NCBI GenBank assembly: GCA_964036045.1
Contig: OZ038383.1
Coordinates: 13,098,430 to 13,162,429 of the forward strand
Source of the DNA: Eutreptiella sp. 'Long Island Sound 2002'
Lineage: Eukaryota; Euglenozoa; Euglenophyceae; Eutreptiales; Eutreptiaceae
Reading direction: 5' to 3'
DNA length: 64,000 bases
Both the position numbers and the translations under genes were made by a program. Below the pieces are notes generated by a model. That model saw only the letters and a program-made list of their open reading frames with translations. It searched no databases and was not told the DNA's origin. Below, one piece after another: positions 34,196 through 45,348 of this stretch (its first letter is position 1; every line of letters begins with the position of its first letter).

Positions 34196-34739
34196 GGACC
34201 TGATGGCATCTCAGGGTGTCAATCAGGCCTCCGGGGTTGATACTTACCAGAAATAAATTACACATAAAAGACAAAATGTTGTACAGGGTACAAACCTAAT
34301 GAGATGTTTTGAACATCTTTTAGAAGACTTTATGGCAGGAAATGCCGAAATATGTTTTTTGAACAGAAAAATATCTTTCCTTTGTGAGATAAAGGTGGTT
34401 GAAGTGAATAGCAGGCAGCGGGTACGACGGCAGCGAATCCTGCTTGCCAGCGATTCCCGAAAAGAAGAAAATGGTTTACAACAAAATTGTTCACAGGTAT
34501 GCAATTTACAACTTTTCACAGATTATGTCCCTGCCATTTATACACACCGCCCATGATTGCTACAGTCAGGAACTTCATGAAGGTGGAAGAGTGAAGAAGT
34601 CGAAAAAGTTGGAAGAAGTTCATTCAGGTCAAGCATGAGGTCACAATTTACCCGTAATCAGATTGTCCTGCGTTAGTCCAGGAGCGAATAATATCTATTG
34701 GTGTACACCGGAGCTCTCGGAAACCTCGTTCACTCGTGT

Positions 34740-35032
34740 CGTATTGTTGTGCAACATTACAAACCCAACTGACGGAGAAGGAGCAGTATCCTCAAAGGAT
34801 CGAAGCGGAGCGTGACAGGGAAAAGGCAATGAGACAAGCCGCAGAATCTCAAGCCTCAATCTGGCAGGAAACTGCAAAAAAGATGCGACGTGACTTAGAA
34901 CGTTTGCTGACGTAGGAAGAGCAAAGGAGGCGCGACGTCGAAATGGATAACGCACACAACCAACGTGGAGCTGCTTGGGTGGATATGACTGAAGTGCAGT
35001 TGAGGCGCGAAGCAGAGCAAAAGCTATCCAAG
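34740..35032 (+). pseudogene. Coiled-coil exon remnant with in-frame TAG
   Basis: Frame 2 reads as a continuous Glu/Arg/Gln-rich helical protein from about 34740 to 35032, interrupted by a TAG at 34913-34915. It ends in AAG followed by GTATTG, a plausible 5' splice site. Its heptad-like composition suggests a coiled coil. The sequence between 34240 and 34740 is A/T-rich and shows no clear exon. No family is recognised. Confidence 0.4.
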
Positions 35033-35034
35033 GT

Positions 35035-35225
35035 ATTGATGAGCGCGCTGTCTGTGGTTCGTTTGTGAGTCAGCGCTGTCTGTGTGTCATTTCTGTGTCT
35101 CTTGGGTGTCAGCACGCTGTCTGTGTGTTCATTGTGTGTCAGCGCGCTCTGTTTGTGTTCTCTGTGTGTCAGCGCGCTGTCTTTGTGTTCTCTGTGTGTC
35201 AGCGCGCTGCCTGTGTGTCACGAGT
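35035..35225 (+). repeat. ~33-bp minisatellite in a putative intron
   Basis: Five to six imperfect units built on GTGTCAGCGCGCTGTCTGTG with C/T-rich spacers. The array begins right after the candidate splice donor at 35033 and would lie within the intron. Confidence 0.8.
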
Positions 35226-35451
35226 GCAGCCTCAGCCGGCAAACATCTCGTCGCCGCTCTCCTTGCCATTAGCAACACCTCGCTTGGTTGGCTCACGCGT
35301 CGCATCAGTGCCCTTCGCTTCTCCTTCAACAGCAGCAGGTTTTCACTAACAATTCGAATTACAGGCACAATCACCAACAGCCTTGGGCATCGCTTTCTGC
35401 TGCTGGCACACGGTCGAGCCATCAGTGGATATTCATTCTTGTTTCCCAGAA

Positions 35452-35632
35452 ACATATCATCGTTGAGAATTGCTTCTCCAACATCAAGAAATTCGGGTTT
35501 TTTGAGCGGCGAAGCGCTGTGGAGGATTGTATGACAACGACACTGTGGCGAAGCGCTTCATATTTGCATGTGCACTTCACAATGCCGAGCAGCAAATCGA
35601 CATGATTGCCCGGTGCTGGCCGCTCGGGTAGA
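35452..35632 (+). pseudogene. PIF/Harbinger-like transposase C-terminal fragment
   Basis: After a TTTCCCAG acceptor-like sequence, one frame encodes HIIVENCFSNIKKFGFFERR, close to the third catalytic block of DDE_Tnp_4 (PIF/Harbinger) transposases, where the Glu of VEN is the catalytic acid. About 15 codons later another frame continues with NDTVAKRFIFACAFHNAEQQ, matching the ACAILHN-type block that follows in this family. A frameshift near 35525 separates them, and a TAG at about 35630 ends the fragment. The two Asp blocks are not found upstream. Confidence 0.55.
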
Positions 35633-35914
35633 AAACGTGTTTTTGCGGAATGGCACGGTAAGGAAAGTGCAAAGATAAGAAATGTCCATTTTGGCTAACA
35701 ATGATCGTTTGCAATTTACTCTAAAGATTCTGTTTGATGATTTGAAGTGTTTTGGTTGCATGCTACATTGCCATATTGGGTAAGGGCAGGTGCAATGGTG
35801 CGCAAAACTGTTTTTTTTGTTGAAATGGAGAATTTTCGCAAAAATTGTAGGTAGGGTTAGGGTCAGGGTGGCATCCAGGTACTCCAACTGGGCCTGGAGC
35901 TTCAAGGGCGGCAC

Positions 35915-36365
35915 GGTGCGTCAAGAGTGCGTCAGAATGCGTCAGGATGACGTCAGGATTGCGTCAGGATGGCGTCAGAATGGCGTCCGGATGACGTCAG
36001 GAATGTATCACGGATGGCGTCAGGTTGCGTCAGGATGCGTCAGGATGGCGTCAGGATGACGTCAGGAAAATGTCAAGACAGCGTCAGGATGGCGTCAGGA
36101 TGGCGTCAGGATGGCGTCAGGGAATGTCAGGATAGTCCAATGGCGTCAGAAACCCGTCAGGATGCGTCAAGATGGCGTCAGGATGGCGTCAGGATGGCGT
36201 GAGGATGCGTCAGGATGGCGTCAGGCAAGCATCGAATGTGTGTCAGGGTAGAGGTTTAGCCGTCAGGAGCGCGTCAGGATGCGTCAGGATGCGTCAGGAA
36301 GGTGTCAGGGTGGCGTCAGGAAGGCGGCAGGATAATTTAGCGTCAGGTTGGCGTCAGAATGACGT
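35915..36365 (+). repeat. GGCGTCAGGAT minisatellite, block 2
   Basis: A second array of the same 10/11-bp unit as at 33870-34195, again with mixed unit lengths and variants such as GACGTCAGGAT. It lies 1.7 kb from the first block, with unrelated sequence between. It ends at GACGTCAAACGACG just before the exon-like segment at 36390. Confidence 0.95.
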
Positions 36366-36389
36366 CAAACGACGCGGGGCCCGAATCAA

Positions 36390-36600
36390 CTTACGGTAGT
36401 TTTAGCAGCGAGGACTTGATGGATGACCTTGTGGGACTATTTACCTCGTTGGCACCCGGTACCGCCCTATTGGACTGCCTCAATGAACGTATCAGTAAGC
36501 AAAAACGATACAAGAAATGTGCAAAGGACGCCATTCGGCAGATTTATACACCTAGCGAGGCTATCTGCCTTGTTTTGAAGCTTGAAATGCCGAAAAAAAA
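36390..36600 (+). CDS. Exon-like segment, unassigned
   Basis: The frame through 36359-36700 contains, at about 36410-36600, a segment of ordinary protein composition (hydrophobic helix followed by a Lys/Arg-rich part) that ends in AAA-AAG followed by GTAATG, a candidate 5' splice site. No downstream exon was located with confidence. The family is not recognised. Confidence 0.3.
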
Positions 36601-36906
36601 GGTAATGTTTATTGCTATGTCAGTTTTTTGCGTTATTGATGCGTTGTACAACCGCGCTTCGTGGTGTGCGAGTGCCACTGGCACACTTTCGAAGCCATAG
36701 CATTCTCATACATCGTCTAATGTGGTCATTCACTCCATTCCGCATACATACATACTCTACCTTGCACAATTCGGACACCCTATAACACTAGATTGATAAA
36801 AATAGTGTGATAATGGCAATGTTACGCTTTGTGCAAACTTGTGTGCAAGTAGTGTATTGCACCGTTTGCACACAGTTGCACTGGTGCAACCGCCAATATA
36901 TACCTT

Positions 36907-38020
36907 TTGCTGTCTAGGCACAAGAACCTTATCCGTCGGGTATCCAAGCTTCGCAACGATGGGAAGGAGCGCCTCCCCTCAAATTCGGAGCACCCCTTTC
37001 CATGGTTTGAGGCTTTCAAGATTGCTTGGCGGGAGCTTGGGAGCAAGCAAATCCTAGTCCCAAGCGATTATAATGGGAAGGTAGGTGTTCGTTGGGATCT
37101 TGATTAGTTTTTTCAGTATATCTCAACTCAAGATGATATACTTGATACAATGACATTCCCTCTTTTGGACGGGGAACGTCCATATGTTTTGATCATTAGG
37201 GGTGATGGACTCCCTCGTGGATCTCGCCCTAGGGTGCAATTGGCCATTGGGTTTGCCAACCATGGTCAAAAGGCGCGCACCCTAGCTTATAATTGCACCA
37301 TTGAGAGAGCAAGGAGGAGAGGCAAAGGCCACGGAGGATGTCAACGACAAGCCCCCCACCGCAAGTGACGCAAGTGTGGCCGTGGCGCAAGAGGGGAAGA
37401 GCGATGAGGGGCCCAACAAGAACACGCCGAACAAAGAGGGTTTTGATGCAACGCAAAAGCTATGGAGCTCGCCACGTCCGCAATGACTAGCCGACACGCT
37501 CGTTGAGAAACTACGTCTTGCAAGGGGTTAAGAGAAGATTGAGAGACATGGCACTCACTATCGGAGGCTCCTCCTCGGGGCCGTTAAGGCATTTCCAGGC
37601 TTTTGCAAGGAGATTGCAATTTCCGCACCGACCTCCAAAATGGAGCCATTAATGTGATGTGTAAACGAATTTGTGCGACGACACCTCCCCCATTTGTCCT
37701 ACACAAGCGCTTGCTCTTGTGCATGGCGCGGGGAGAGCCCTCAGGAGCCTTCATACTCATGGCCGCAACGATTGTGCTCTCACCGGCGAAATCACCATTG
37801 GTGATTTCGATGGGGGATACCTTTTCACGACAGGTTATTTGGGAGGGGGGGAAGTCATGGCCCGTGCATGGGCACATTGGGGGGAGCGAATCATATGGGC
37901 TCGCTTGGTCGATGCATGAGCCAGCGTCCTCTTCAATGCATATGATTTGCATGGACCTACGCGTTGTCGTGGGGAACGCTATGCTATTGTATGCTACACA
38001 AGTGCATCATTGGCATGCTT
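36907..38020 (+). pseudogene. Decayed ORF with possible 2-oxoglutarate oxygenase (TET/JBP-like) end
   Basis: Frame 1 from 36907 is broken by a TAG at 37105 and resumes through 37150-37310 with a well-formed segment including RPYVLIIRGDGLPRGSR. From about 37671 the sensible reading is frame 0, which contains GEITIGDFDGGYLF, a TGA near 37918 and then LFNAYDLHGP plus RGERYAIVCYTS. A His before a GxRYxxV strand, preceded by a jelly-roll-like segment, resembles TET/JBP dioxygenases carried by some algal and fungal transposons. The similarity is weak and the reading frame is broken in several places. Confidence 0.35.
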
Positions 38021-38643
38021 GACGCCCGCCATCCAACAAGGACTCCTTGAAATGGGGTTCCATTGCAGTGATGACATGTGATTCCAATGATGCAGGATGC
38101 GTCTTTGCTCGTGCTATGTGTGATTTGCAGTGCATTGGTCAAATGTGCTCGCATTGAATGGATTCTTCATTTTTTGTAGTACGGCGCGCACGGCACGTTG
38201 CATGGTGGTTGTGCACGGTTGCACACGGTTGCACAAGTGCAACTGGTGAAAATGGGTGGTTCCACACACCAATGGGGGTTGACAAAAATCGGTTTTAATG
38301 TGAAATGTTGTGGTGTTTGATGGCAAAAAACATGGTTCCCCTTTCTCTACAACCTATTCGTTACAAGGATACCGTGACAGCAAGGTCCCTTTGGTTAGGA
38401 TGGCATGTCCAATGGGGTGGTTGTGCAAGGGGGCGGCTGCACAACCCGCACATTTGGGAATTTTGCGGGGAGGTGTTACGTAGGTATGGGGCACACTTAT
38501 GAGGCATGTGAGAGGTTTGTGTCACAGTACACCAATGGAAGATGCCATGGAGGATTTGATGGCACCCAAAAACTACCAAAAAAGAGGGTGAAATCAAAGT
38601 TTGGGTTCGCTGTGCAAGGGGTGTGCAAGTGGCCTATTTCACA

Positions 38644-38648
38644 CTTCA
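38644..38648. repeat. Target-site duplication CTTCA, left
   Basis: CTTCA immediately outside the 3' LTR end; the partner is at 48692-48696. Confidence 0.75.
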
Positions 38649-39440
38649 AGAAAGTTTTATAGTGATTTCAACACTGCGTTTTTGTTGTGCCTCTCCTGCT
38701 GCTTGCTGCTGGTGTAGGGTTCCTGCTGCTTTTTTTGGATTGGGAAAAAGTTTTATTGTTGAAATACAACCAATCCAGGATAACCCAAGCCAGAGATAAG
38801 CAAGGACAAGATAAACAGGATCAAAGCATGAAGGGCTGCAGTCACAAAGAGTTAGATAAAGACAACTATCAACAATAGACCACAGCAATTAGCATACATT
38901 GCAACTCAGGATGAAATATTTTACATGTTTGAGAAAAACTGATTGGAAAACTGCCCCAAGGGCTCACTCTCATCCAGAGTGCCATCTTGAGATGTGCACT
39001 CTTTGTTTTTGGGTCCCATAGGTGCTGAGGTGGCATGGCTTGTTGCACTGAGGTCACTGCCATTTCACATGGGATAATCCTACTTAGCTAGGCTGACCGG
39101 GTATTGAACCCAGGACCTCTCAAAAAGAGGTGCCCCTGCCGCCTAGGGTGCATACCACTAGGATAGCTAAGAATTCATGAGAAAAAATAGATAAATTCAT
39201 AGGCTCTGCCTTCAGTATATCAGTGCCTCAGTCACCCAGGAAAAGATGTTTTAGTGCCTATAGCTTGGGGATTAAGGGGTCCACAAAACATCCTGATTTA
39301 GTGTTTGGTTCCATAGGTCAAAATGTGTTATCACCCATTTTGTGTAGGCAAATACTAAGATAAAAATGCAAGAGTGCTTAGAGCACCTCTAATACAACTA
39401 AAGTATACTCTAAAACATTGGAAAAGCACTTTTTCTTACT
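38649..39440 (-). repeat. 3' LTR
   Basis: 792 bp, matching 47898-48691 with roughly 35 differences by eye, clustered at 38735-38755. In minus orientation it starts AGTAAGAAAAAGTGC and ends ATAAAACTTTCT. It includes a tRNA-like segment (39084-39170) and, downstream of it in minus orientation, an AATAAA-type sequence near 38750-38760 that could serve as poly-A signal. Confidence 0.88.
39084..39170 (-). other. tRNA-like sequence with Pol III B box inside the 3' LTR
   Basis: Read on the minus strand, 7-bp acceptor-like arms (TTAGCTA and TAGCTAA) enclose a D-arm-like CTAG...CTAG stem with GG in the loop, a hairpin ACCTC-TTTTTGA-GAGGT, and a T-arm with GGTTCAATACC, which fits the B-box consensus. 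An extra 11 nt between D-arm and hairpin breaks canonical tRNA geometry, so this is tRNA-derived or tRNA-like, not a working tRNA gene. Equivalent sequences are at 48335-48421 and 49937-50024. Confidence 0.55.
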
Positions 39441-39448
39441 CCCCCCTT
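39441..39448 (-). promoter_or_regulatory. Polypurine tract of the gag-only LTR element
   Basis: On the minus strand AAGGGGGG directly abuts the start of the 3' LTR and is absent beside the 5' LTR, as expected for the plus-strand DNA primer. The related element has a similar G-run at 50293-50299. Confidence 0.7.
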
Positions 39449-40121
39449 GGGCTGTGGTGGCCACCACTGTCCCAGTTTCAGGAAAAAGGGATTTTCTCTT
39501 GGCCTTTCCTTGGTTTCCACACCTACTTTAAAATACCTATAGCTTCCCTAACACTGGAAAAGAGCGCTTTATCATGGCCAGCGACTCTTGCTGCATTGTT
39601 GATTCCAATTTCCAACAGAACACTCAGCGCTGTTGGCGCTGCAGGGGTTCCTGTGGCTTGGTGGGGTTAGAATAGGGCATGCCAAGACCATATGCATGTG
39701 CCCCCCTCCCTCCAAGCTGCAGCGTAACACAACCCAACGCCAGACTCTCATAGGACGCTCAACCAAAGTCTCATTGAACCTGATGGAGACACCTGTCCTG
39801 GTACTGGGGCGAGGGTGCGCTGATTTAATTAGAATTGCCCCTTGGAGGGGTCTTGATTCTGGTTCAGTCTCCTGCTGCTGCTTTTTGGCTGGAACGGCGG
39901 CCTACTCAGCGAGGCTTTGCGAGGATGTCTGTACAACAGAGGAATGGGAGGATGAGGGACCAATTCACGCAAACGCGAAGCGACAACACCTAAATCCGTC
40001 AAATGACGGCCTAGAACTTTTCTGAAGGCACACAACTGAACAGAATCTAATTGTGCATCAGATACAAATTTTTATAAAATTTGTAGTCATCTCTTGATTT
40101 TTTAAATCAAGAAATTCTTAC

Positions 40122-40402
40122 GCAGAAAAAGGCGGCGCACAGGAGCGGCTCCTAGCGAAGCGCCGGATAATAAAGATTTAATAAGATGATAAACGTACGT
40201 TACGTATAATGACAAAAATGACGAGACATACATTAATAAGTAAACATAAAGATTCCACCCACACTGACAGTAAGAATCCAAATTCCAAGAATTCAAAAAT
40301 CCAAGAAAGACTTCAATGAATGACGTATAAACCACAGGTATGCTTGTCTCGTATGCAGCATGCACATTGCTCGTCTCGTGTCTCCGTGAACGTGCCTTGT
40401 AG
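40122..40402. repeat. 281-bp direct repeat flanking the G/T-rich insert, left
   Basis: Matches 43831-44111 at offset 3709 with about eight differences (about 97% by eye). The sequence belongs to the internal region of the LTR element, because the diverged relative at 50990-51270 carries one uninterrupted version. Confidence 0.85.
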
Positions 40403-42008
40403 GTAGGTAGGTGCACTCGGTCGTGGAGAGGCGCCCCATGGTTCCCCCTGGCGTCGCCCCTGTGACGATCAGAAAGAGGCTCCGCGCGTGAAGAGGGGAG
40501 GCGGCTTACATCCCGCTTGACCTGACTACTGGCCCCCAACAAAGCGGCCCCGGGCAACACGGTGAGGGCTGATCGCCGCCGGCGTGACGTGCTTGTCTCG
40601 CCAGGAGGGTGTGCCCCCGTGCTTGTGCACGTCCCCTCCTTTGGGCGGAACGCTAGAGGTTCACCGGACTTCCTGGCGTATCCCGTTCCCAAGGCATGCA
40701 TGCACGTTCTTGGTACTAGGGTTCTGAGGCGCTTGGGTGTCGCACGCTCCGCCTTGAGTCCCAAAGCAGCGCAGGCCTTAGGATGCAGCCTTACCCCCGG
40801 TCTCCGGATCTCGTTTGGCCGGGTCACCTGCATGGCACGGGCTGCCTCAGTGCCCGGGCTGTTGGCACTGGGTTTCCTACTGTTGTGCGGCGTTTGTGTT
40901 TGGTTCCGGTTTGCGGTTGGGTGTGGGTTTTGTTAACCCCGCCAGTCCTGGCTGGGGCCTTTGGTGGGTGTGTTTGGGCACGGTTTGTGGTGTTGTCCCT
41001 CTAGTGCCGGCTGTTTGTGGTGTTCGTGGTTGGGGTTAGGTTTAGGCCTGCTTATGGGACGTGTGTGGTTTCGTGCGCGCTCCGCCTGCCCCCCGCCTTT
41101 TCTTGTTCCGGTGTGCGGTGTGCGCGTGCGTGCTGGGCCCGGGTCTTGGCTGTGCCCCGCCATTCTTGGCTGGGTTGTCGGGGTGTGTTTTTTGCGCTTT
41201 TTCATTTTTGCTTTGTGGTGTCGGTTGCTTGGTGTCCCTGTCCCGGGCCTTGTGGTCCCTGTCCCCCCATCCCCTTGCTTTCGGGCTGGGCTGCTGGCTC
41301 TTTTTTTTTTTCGTGCTGTGTGTCTGCATGTCTCGGTGTCCCTTTTCCCGGTGGGCCGCTGTTCCTGGCTTGGTGTTGCCGGTTTTGGCTGGGTGGTCCC
41401 CCTGTGCCTCTTTGGGGGTCCTGTCTTCGGTGCCTTCTGGGGGGGGGGTTTGGCCGCCTCTGGCTGTGTTGGCGGGCGGTTTGGTGGCTGTGGGCTGTTT
41501 TCGCGCCCCCCCCCCTCCTCCCTCCGGTTTTTTTGGGGGGGGGGGGCTGCCTGTGCGCTTTGGTGTGTGGTGTGCGTTTGTGGGGCTCGTGCCGGTGGCG
41601 GTTGTGGTGGTGTGTGTTGTGTGCATGCGCGGGCGTGTGTGCGGTGTGTTGGTGGTGCGTTTGGGTGCCTGTCCTCGCATTTCTTGGCTTGGTTTGGCGG
41701 CTCTGTGTGGGTGTGGGGGCTGTGTGTCGTGGCCCTTCTCCCGTCTCGGCTGTGTGGTTCCCCGCCCCCCCTGGCTTGGGTCTGTTGGTGGTGTGTCCCC
41801 CCGCCGCCCCCTTTGTGTGCCCTCCCCCCTCTGTCTCTTTTCCGCGTCGCTGGGGGCGGTGTTTCCACTGGTGCCGTGCCCGGGCCTTCCCGGCTGTGGT
41901 GGGTGGGGGGGGGTCCTTGTCGTCGGCTCGGGTCCCTTCCCCTGGTGTTTCCCCTTTGGGGGCCGATGCTTGCACTCCCCGTCAGGGTGTAACTCTGTTG
42001 TACGGGCC

Positions 42009-42039
42009 GTCCATTTGTACCCGCTCGGTACAAATGGAC
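42009..42039. other. Perfect hairpin, 13-bp stem and 5-nt loop
   Basis: GTCCATTTGTACC pairs with GGTACAAATGGAC around CGCTC. It is the only A/T-containing island in a G/T-rich tract. Confidence 0.8.
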
Positions 42040-42859
42040 CTGCTCCGTAGCCAGGTACTCCAGCCGTTCCCCACACCGGGGTCGGGTACACTGTGGGTCG
42101 CAGGGGAGTTCTTGCGGGATAGGCGTGTCTCTTGTCTGCCCCGATGGACAGTGTGCCCTACCCGCAGCCCCTCACTGGGCCCGAACCGCAGTACGTGCCG
42201 TTGAGAGTGCTCTTGGTCAGGCCCATTGGTCACCCCCCCAGGCCGGTGCCACCGCGGGCCGCTGACCAACGGTCCCGGGCGTTCCCCACCTTATTGCGTG
42301 TGCTCAGGTGGGGCCGATACGGTCACCGGGGGGGCCCCCAAACCCCTGAGGTTGGGTCCCTCGCCTGTTTCTCCCACGGCCCTTTTTCGTCCCGCCCCCC
42401 TTTTCGCTGTGTGATTTGCGGTGGTGGGTTACCCGTCTCTCCCGGGTGGGGTGCTGGTGGTGGGGGGCGCTTTTCGCTTTTCCTGGCCGTGTTGCTTGTG
42501 TGCGTGTCTCCACCTCCCCTGGTTGTGGTTCGCCGTCGGTGTGTGTGTTTGTGGCGCGGTGCGTGCGCGCGTGGTGTCTGTGTTGGTGTGTGTGTCGTGC
42601 GTTCGTGGTGGCTTGGGTGTGGGTGTGCCTTCCGTGTGTGTTGGTGTGTGTGTGTGCGTGTGTGGGTGTGTGGCTGGGGCCGGCTGGGGCTTGCTGCTGG
42701 TGTGGGTGTGGGTGTGGTTGGTGTGTGCCGTGGTTGGTCCCTCGCTGGCTGGGGTCCGCTGGCAGCGGTGGTGTGTGGTGTGTGGTGTGTGCTTTGTGGT
42801 GTGTGGTGTGCGGCGGTGGTGTGTTGGTGGGGTTGTGGCTGGTGTGTGGTGTGGTTGGG

Positions 42860-43680
42860 CCCTCGCCACTCCTGGCGGAGGTTCCCGTGTGCTACTCCCC
42901 GCCACTCCTGGCTGGGTTTCGCTGCCGGTGGTGGTGGGCGTCCCTCGCCACTCCTGGCTGAGGGTCCCGGGTGCGGTTCCCCGCCACTCCTGGCTGGGTT
43001 TCGCTGTCGGCGGTGGTGGGTGCTCCTCACCTCTCCTTGCTGAGGGCCCCGGGTGCGGTTCCCCGCCACTCCTGGCTGGGGTCCGCTGGCGGCGGTAGTG
43101 TGTGTTTTGTGGTGTGTGGTGTGTGGTGTGTGGTGTGTGGTGTGCGGCGGTGGTGGGTTGGTGGGATTGAGGCTGGTGTGTGGTGTGTTTGGTCCCTGGC
43201 CACTCCTGGTGGAGGTTCCTGTGTGCTACTCCCCGCCACTCCTGGCTGGGTTTCGCTGCCGGTGGTGGTGGGCGTTCCTCGCCACTCCTGGCTGAGGGTC
43301 CCGGGTGCGGTTCCCCGCCACTCCTGGCTGGGGTCCGCCGGCGGTGGTGGTGTGCGGCTCCCCGCCACTCCTGGCTGGGGCCCGCCGGTTGTGGTGGTGT
43401 GTTTCGCGGGTGGGGGTGTCCCTTGTTGTGTGTGTTTGTGGTGTGTGTGGGTGTGCGCGGTGGCCGTGCTGTGTTGTGTCTTGCGCGTTTGTGGTGTCTG
43501 CGTTGTTGGTGGTGTGGTGTGGTGGTGCGGTGGGTGTGGCTTCAGCGTGTGCTGGTGTGCGTGGTTGCGTGTGTGTGGTGTGCAGGTGGTCTGCGGTTTG
43601 GTGTCCCTGCCCCTTGCCACTCCTGGCCGTGGGCCGTGGGCGTGGTTCCCCGCCACTCCTGGCTGGGGGCCACTGGTTGT
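42860..43680. repeat. CCACTCCTGGCTG minisatellite
   Basis: At least ten copies of a CGCCACTCCTGGCTG-type box, spaced about 40-60 bp where dense and mixed with GTGGTGTG-rich spacers. Neighbouring boxes are joined by CCGGGTGCGGTTCC or CTGCCGGTGGTGG blocks, indicating a compound unit. Confidence 0.8.
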
Positions 43681-43830
43681 GGTGGTGGGGGCCCCCGGTG
43701 CCCTTCTCCTTGGTCCTGGTGTGTGTGTGTGCGCTGTGTGGCCGTTCGTGTTGGTGTGGGTGGCGTGGGGGGGGTCGTGCGCGGTGTGGCTGCCGTGTGT
43801 GTGCGTGTGTGTGCTTGCGGTGTGTGGTTG

Positions 43831-44111
43831 GCAGAAAAAGGCGGCGCGCAGGAGCGGCTCCTAGCGAAGCGCCGGATAATAAAGATTTAATAAGATGATA
43901 AACGTACGTTGCGTATAATGACAAAAATGACGAGACATACATTAATAAGTAAACATAAAGGTTCCACCCACACTGACAGTAAGAATCAAAATTCCAAGAA
44001 TTCAAAAATCCACGAAAGACTTCAATGAATCACGTATAAACCACAGATGTGCTCGTCTCGTATGCAGCATGCACATTGCTCGTCTCGTGTCTCCGTGAAC
44101 GTGCCTTGTAG
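43831..44111. repeat. 281-bp direct repeat flanking the G/T-rich insert, right
   Basis: Partner of 40122-40402. The original internal sequence continues from here to 44112 and onward, in line with the relative at 51270 onward. Confidence 0.85.
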
Positions 44112-45348
44112 CAGCGCTAACAAACGATGGAGGGATAGATTAGAAAGATTGCAGATGATTAGAGGTAAGTCCAGGGTGATTAGACATACATACTTATGCA
44201 TAGCGTCGTTTCTCGCTTGTGTCTCGCTTTTCCCTCACGTTGCTTCACTCTCCAGCGGTGAGTAGGGTAGGTAAGCCCAGGTGGGGCCACCCCCTGGTGG
44301 AGTTCGTGATTCTGAGTAAGATTAGGAAGAAAAACAGTGGTGGACCCAGATTGACGGTAAACTCGTGCATGCTCGTGCATTCACACACCCATTAAAGGGT
44401 AGGCCACGCGAAGTGCGCACAGTAAACCTTGTTTAGGTTACCCAGGGGCTCCACCCCACGTTCTATAAGAGAACGGGTGGAGCTTCCTAAGCTTACTTGA
44501 TGGGGGCGTTTGTGGACAGCGTATTATAGGGCCATCTGAGAAGCGTATAATACGTGGAGATGGTCTTGGTTCCTCTGCTGCAAACGCTCCTGCATCCGCC
44601 TTTGTTTTCCAGGTGGGAAGGTCAGGGTGAACTGCTGCAGTCCCAAGCCGTGCTACAATATGCGGCGCTGATCACACACAAACCACAAGCTGCGGCTCAG
44701 CCAGGAGTGGCAAGCGCAGCCCGACCCCCTCAACATCCACGCTGTGCACGAAACAAGAGCACCCCTTCCCTCCAAGCCCTAGCAGGGAAACGCGTTGTGG
44801 CGTCCCTGTTAGGCCACAGAAGCTTAGTAGCTCTGTGTTTTCCTGCACTCTCACAGGTGAGCAGCTAGGGCTCTTGTCTTCATCCTCAACGCCACCCAGT
44901 AGTGCGTGCGTGTAGGAGTGGTAGTCCTGAGTGGGGGCTTGAGCCAGTTGCAGAAGTGCTCGCCCACCAGGATGGTGCCACTGTAGGGTGTGTAGGACCT
45001 GTAGTGCGTGTGTCACTGTCCCACCCTTTTTCTGCAATTTTAGAGGGCTTGGTGGGCAGTGGCAGCGGTTAGGCTAGATTTTGGCCATTGTAGCAAATAG
45101 GCGTTTTCAAGCCTTCATAGCTTTTGGCCATCCCTCCCTGTAGTAGACAGATAGGTAGGGAAAACAATACCTGGATTAGTACGCTGGGTATTCCCCCAAG
45201 GTTTTGCGCCAGCACAGCAATCGGGCGCTTAGGGGAGGGGAGACCCGGGGCGTACCCAGTGGCATCGGTAAGACAACCCTCCAGGTTTAGCAAGCTTGCA
45301 GACTTGGGTATAATTAGGACACCACTTCTGCGGCTTGCTCGCAGGACC
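44112..45348. other. Internal non-coding part of the LTR element
   Basis: No gene is seen. Sequence similar to 51270-52058 of the diverged relative indicates that this region belongs to the family's non-coding internal domain downstream of gag. Confidence 0.6.

Larger units (their letters stand above)
40403..43830. other. 3.4-kb G/T-rich insert without recognisable gene
   Basis: The plus strand is extremely G/T-rich from about 40880 to 43830, so long open frames appear in several frames on both strands and none looks like a protein. It contains a perfect 13-bp-stem hairpin (42009-42039) and a minisatellite with CCACTCCTGGCTG (about 42860-43680). It is absent from the related element at 50-52 kb, so it is an insertion or an expanded simple-sequence block. 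Confidence 0.6.

Noticed and set aside
39084-39170. Functional tRNA gene
   Set aside because: There are 11 extra nucleotides before the anticodon-like hairpin, and the variable region is a single base.
38649-39440. SINE insertion as the sole explanation for the 790-bp repeats
   Set aside because: Target duplications, primer site, purine tract and gag show that the repeats are LTRs; the tRNA-like part is only a segment inside them.
42009-42039. Rho-independent terminator
   Set aside because: It has no U-tract and the context is eukaryotic; it is described only as a hairpin.
40933-43656. Long open frames on both strands of the G/T-rich insert
   Set aside because: They are low complexity, overlap in several frames at once and show no domain; they follow from the scarcity of A on the plus strand.
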